From contig NZ_KI421480.1 in NCBI RefSeq assembly GCF_000472925.1, positions 38,920-102,919 of the forward strand: DNA of 64,000 nucleotides, written 5' to 3'. Shown here one piece after another: positions 63,567 through 64,000 of this stretch. The notes beneath the pieces were generated by a model. That model did not search any database, was not told the DNA's origin, and saw only the letters and a program-made list of their open reading frames with translations. The position numbers were made by a program, and so were the translations under genes. Numbering within the stretch: position 1 is the stretch's first letter; every line of letters begins with the position of its first letter. Source of the DNA: Bradyrhizobium sp. Ec3.3. GTDB taxonomy: Bacteria > Pseudomonadota > Alphaproteobacteria > Rhizobiales > Xanthobacteraceae.

Positions 63567-64000
63567 ATGATCGACAGACGCGACCTGCTCAAGGGAGCGG
63601 GACTTGCCGCAGTGGCGGCCACACTGAGCTCGACCAAGGCGCTGGCGCTGGACACCGTCACGCTGCCCTTCGCCAATGGCGAGCGGCCGCTGGTGAAATA
63701 TCCGCAGAAGCGGCCGATGATCGGCCTGACCAGCCGGCCTCCGCAGCTCGAGACGCCATTCGCGATCTTCAACGACGGCCCGCTCACGCCGAACAACGCG
63801 TTCTTCGTCCGCTATCATCTCTCCGACCTGCCCTACAATCTCGATCCCGACAAGTTCACGCTCGAGGTCAAGGGCAAGGTCGACAAGCCGCTCAAGCTGT
63901 CACTGAAGGACATCCGCAAGATGAAGGCGGCTGAGATCGTCGCCGTCAATCAGTGCTCGGGCAACAGCCGCGGCTTCTCCGATCCGCGCGTCGCCGGCGG
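63567..64000 (+). CDS. Sulfite-oxidase-type molybdopterin enzyme (partial, N-terminal 144 codons)
   Basis: The ATG at 63567 has GGAGGGAG upstream. Residues 1-28 are a Tat signal (MIDRRDLLKGAGLAAVAATL with the RR motif), so it is exported folded with its cofactor. The visible part has the Oxidored_molyb start (NNAFFVRYHLSDLPYNLD, then FTLEVKGKVDKPLKL) and reaches VNQCSGNSRGFSDPRV, where Cys is the Mo ligand. This is the SorA-like group of periplasmic sulfite dehydrogenases, often followed by a cytochrome c gene (SorB). The rest of the gene is beyond the window end. Related nitrate/YedY-type enzymes are a less likely alternative. Confidence 0.88.
   Translation, partial: MIDRRDLLKGAGLAAVAATLSSTKALALDTVTLPFANGERPLVKYPQKRPMIGLTSRPPQLETPFAIFNDGPLTPNNAFFVRYHLSDLPYNLDPDKFTLEVKGKVDKPLKLSLKDIRKMKAAEIVAVNQCSGNSRGFSDPRVAG

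Overview
The window reads as chromosome of an alphaproteobacterium close to Bradyrhizobium. The grounds are high GC coding sequence, Bradyrhizobium-type families (DUF3551, DUF2927, paired CYP153-like P450s, a ferredoxin-adenylate cyclase fusion), and intergenic palindromic repeats of the sort common in that genus. The genus is an inference; no rRNA or complete tRNA is present to test it.

Positions 1 to about 31,918 are an accessory island. Its right end is marked by a 45-nt copy of the 3' part of a tRNA (best read as tRNA-Val with anticodon CAC), with a tyrosine integrase (30237-31568) just inside. The intact tRNA and the left end should lie beyond position 1. The main cargo is a minus-strand operon of eight tightly packed genes (17036 down past position 1). 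It reads as a complete DNA phosphorothioation defence system: sspA (cysteine desulfurase), sspB (DUF4007), sspC (ATPase), sspD (PAPS-reductase-like), then the restriction module sspF, sspG, sspH, and last a putative methyltransferase of the type found with phosphorothioation loci, cut by the window edge. SspABCD would write the sulfur mark on host DNA and SspFGH would act against unmarked DNA. SspE, the other known partner, is not seen.

Behind this operon the island is a patchwork: a glycine-rich lipoprotein gene; an IS630 element abutting an IS5 element, both with broken transposases; a decayed AAA ATPase next to an intact PD-(D/E)XK-type protein; an MltR-like protein; two short remnants of lost genes; an intact AbiEi/AbiEii toxin-antitoxin pair; a small helix-turn-helix protein; and the integrase. 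A second tRNA-3'-half-like sequence at 29721-29761 hints at an older or nested insertion.

Positions 31,919 to about 38,000 are a gene-poor stretch of small proteins, dispersed repeats and a broken TfoX-like gene, with a cold-shock protein, a GreA/GreB-type factor and a protein with a degenerate nuclease motif. From 38,000 to the end is ordinary dense chromosome: a thiamine-diphosphate enzyme, an L,D-transpeptidase, DUF2927 lipoprotein, methyltransferase, hydrolase, M48 peptidase with a DUF898 membrane protein, tandem P450s, a LysR-controlled acyl-CoA dehydrogenase / CoA-transferase / hydratase operon with a benzoylformate-decarboxylase-like gene after it, an SDR, a hemolysin-III family protein, the YcjX-YcjF pair, a family 39 glycosyltransferase, a membrane adenylate cyclase with a 2Fe-2S domain, and the start of a sulfite-oxidase-type molybdoenzyme.
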